Shown here in pieces: positions 63,086 to 64,000 of a stretch of DNA of 64,000 nucleotides. The DNA lies in assembly GCA_028752905.1 (NCBI GenBank), contig JAQNBH010000003.1, positions 1,795,762 to 1,859,761 on the forward strand. Reading direction: 5' to 3'. The DNA is from Cladorhizidae sp. MBARI D1340-BT2. Its lineage: Eukaryota > Porifera > Demospongiae > Poecilosclerida > Cladorhizidae. The translations under genes and the position numbers were made by a program. How positions within the stretch are numbered: position 1 is the first letter of the stretch; the number at the start of each line of letters is the position of its first letter. The notes below the pieces were generated by a model that saw only the letters and a program-made list of their open reading frames with translations, did no database searches and was not told where the DNA came from.

Positions 63086-63972
63086 AGGCAAGTCTGGCTG
63101 CATGTATGCTAGCACGCGCCTATTATATTAGCTGTGTCTATGAAGGCTGATGCTGCAGTCTATCTAGCACGCGTCTATTATATTCTTGTATATAACTCTC
63201 CAAGGCTTCTGTACTTGCAGAGATGCAAGAGTTGCCTTCAAACAGTATATGCAGAGCCACGAGCATTCTGTGCAGTACTACTGACTCTAGCTGCAACAAC
63301 ATGCAATGCTTAGCAGTTCTCTGGCACAGCAAAAGCCTACCAACCATCACTGCCTTTGGAAGGCCATTCAATGCCTGAAGTTCCTTGCTAGACAGGATGT
63401 GCACTCAGAGGCCACCATGTCCACATGATGGGAATCTTTACCAGCCACTGAAGCTGATGAATGAAGATGGGTACACTTCTCAAGCTTATTATAATGTAAG
63501 CTAGTGCTATGACAGGCTCCCAAAGAACTGAACGCTACTCCAGTCATGAGTTATCGGGTTAGCTACCGGCTTGAGTACGCAGAGGAAGATTGCTGGAGCC
63601 CTGCAGAGTAGGCCGTGTTGATTGTTGTGATGTCTGCAGCCAATGCTACGAGCGACGTGCATTGATGAGGATGCAGACATCCCCTGTGTCCAACATGAAG
63701 CAAGACCCCAAGTACCATCTTGCACACAGGAGGGTAACGGATAAATCACAATATAAAGTTACGACTATTTGCCTACAAAATATGGTCATAGAGAACAAGT
63801 TTTTTATGAAGGTTGAGAGGTCACATAATTATAGGAACACATTTTCTGCTGACATTTCAAACTGTTACATCTATTATAGGTAATTGGTATTAATTAATGT
63901 TAATCACATTCATTTCCACAATGGCAGGACCATTCAAAATTTGCCGGTGCCACCCCTAGCTAGGACTAAAAG
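63086..63972. other. Non-repetitive sequence
   Basis: About 890 bp. An imperfect direct repeat (tagcacgcgcctattatatt at 63110 and tagcacgcgtctattatatt at 63166) lies near the left end. A minus-strand open frame of 88 codons (63138-63404) and others up to 97 codons have no recognised domain. Confidence 0.55.
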
Positions 63973-64000
63973 CTGGTTCACAACACGACATTGGCCGAGC
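63973..64000. mobile_element. Left end of another CTGGTTCACAAC MITE, cut by the window edge
   Basis: The last 28 bases start CTGGTTCACAACACGAC and continue like the left end of 52448-52745, with only a few differences (ATTGGCCGAGC against GCTGGCTGAGC). Confidence 0.6.

Noticed and set aside
63138..63404. 88-codon minus-strand open frame
   Set aside because: No domain or similarity recognised; length is within chance expectation for this composition.

Overview
This is a stretch of animal (metazoan) nuclear genome dominated by tandem repeats. The only host gene I can support is a minus-strand NDR-family Ser/Thr kinase (STK38/STK38L, Drosophila tricornered type). Six exons are visible, 757 bp in total (about 1.2% of the window), and all have consistent GT/AG sites and phases. 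In transcript order they are 59639-59845, 48974-49097, 19116-19270, 18302-18395, 16781-16839 and 9930-10047. They encode the glycine loop through the APE motif and the start of the C-lobe. The N-terminal MOB-binding region should lie to the right of the window, and the rest of the C-lobe and the hydrophobic motif to the left. Intron-rich structure, a metazoan-type kinase, hAT and long-TIR DNA transposons and many minisatellites suggest a marine invertebrate. A demosponge is my guess from general sequence texture, not something shown here.

Layout: 1-9905 is a 20-24 bp minisatellite with a 100-N gap, filling the intron after the last visible exon. 10048-16780 (intron) holds arrays with units of about 16/17, 42, 28, about 45 and 21/27 bp and a ~60 bp AT-rich repeat. 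16840-18301 holds a 31 bp array. 18396-19115 (a short intron) holds a 40 bp array whose unit resembles the neighbouring exon-intron junction. 19271-48973 is a ~29.7 kb intron. It contains a 33 bp array, a 9.1 kb transposon with ~0.5 kb terminal inverted repeats (23098-32173) that itself carries three minisatellites and a decayed transposase, a 13 bp array, an old hAT element (34444-40905) interrupted by a younger hAT with an intact 728-codon transposase (36103-39546), and 58, 48, 69 and 40 bp arrays. 49098-59638 (intron) holds two small TIR elements (MITE-like) and 90, 17, 16, ~54, ~35, 43 and 18 bp arrays. Right of 59845 are ~66, 14 and 17 bp arrays, and the start of a further MITE-like copy at the window edge.

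By rough addition about 60% of the window is tandem repeat, in more than 25 unrelated families, most confined to one locus. Many arrays have units without stop codons in several frames and so create very long but spurious open frames. The most interesting observation is the array at 18463-19115, which appears to have been seeded by the 5' splice site of the kinase exon beside it and so carries many decoy donor-like sites. Also notable are the minisatellite-laden long-TIR transposon, the nested hAT pair, a MITE carrying two DR1-type nuclear-receptor sites, and evidence that 1501-6000 is low-quality gap fill duplicating 6970-8690.
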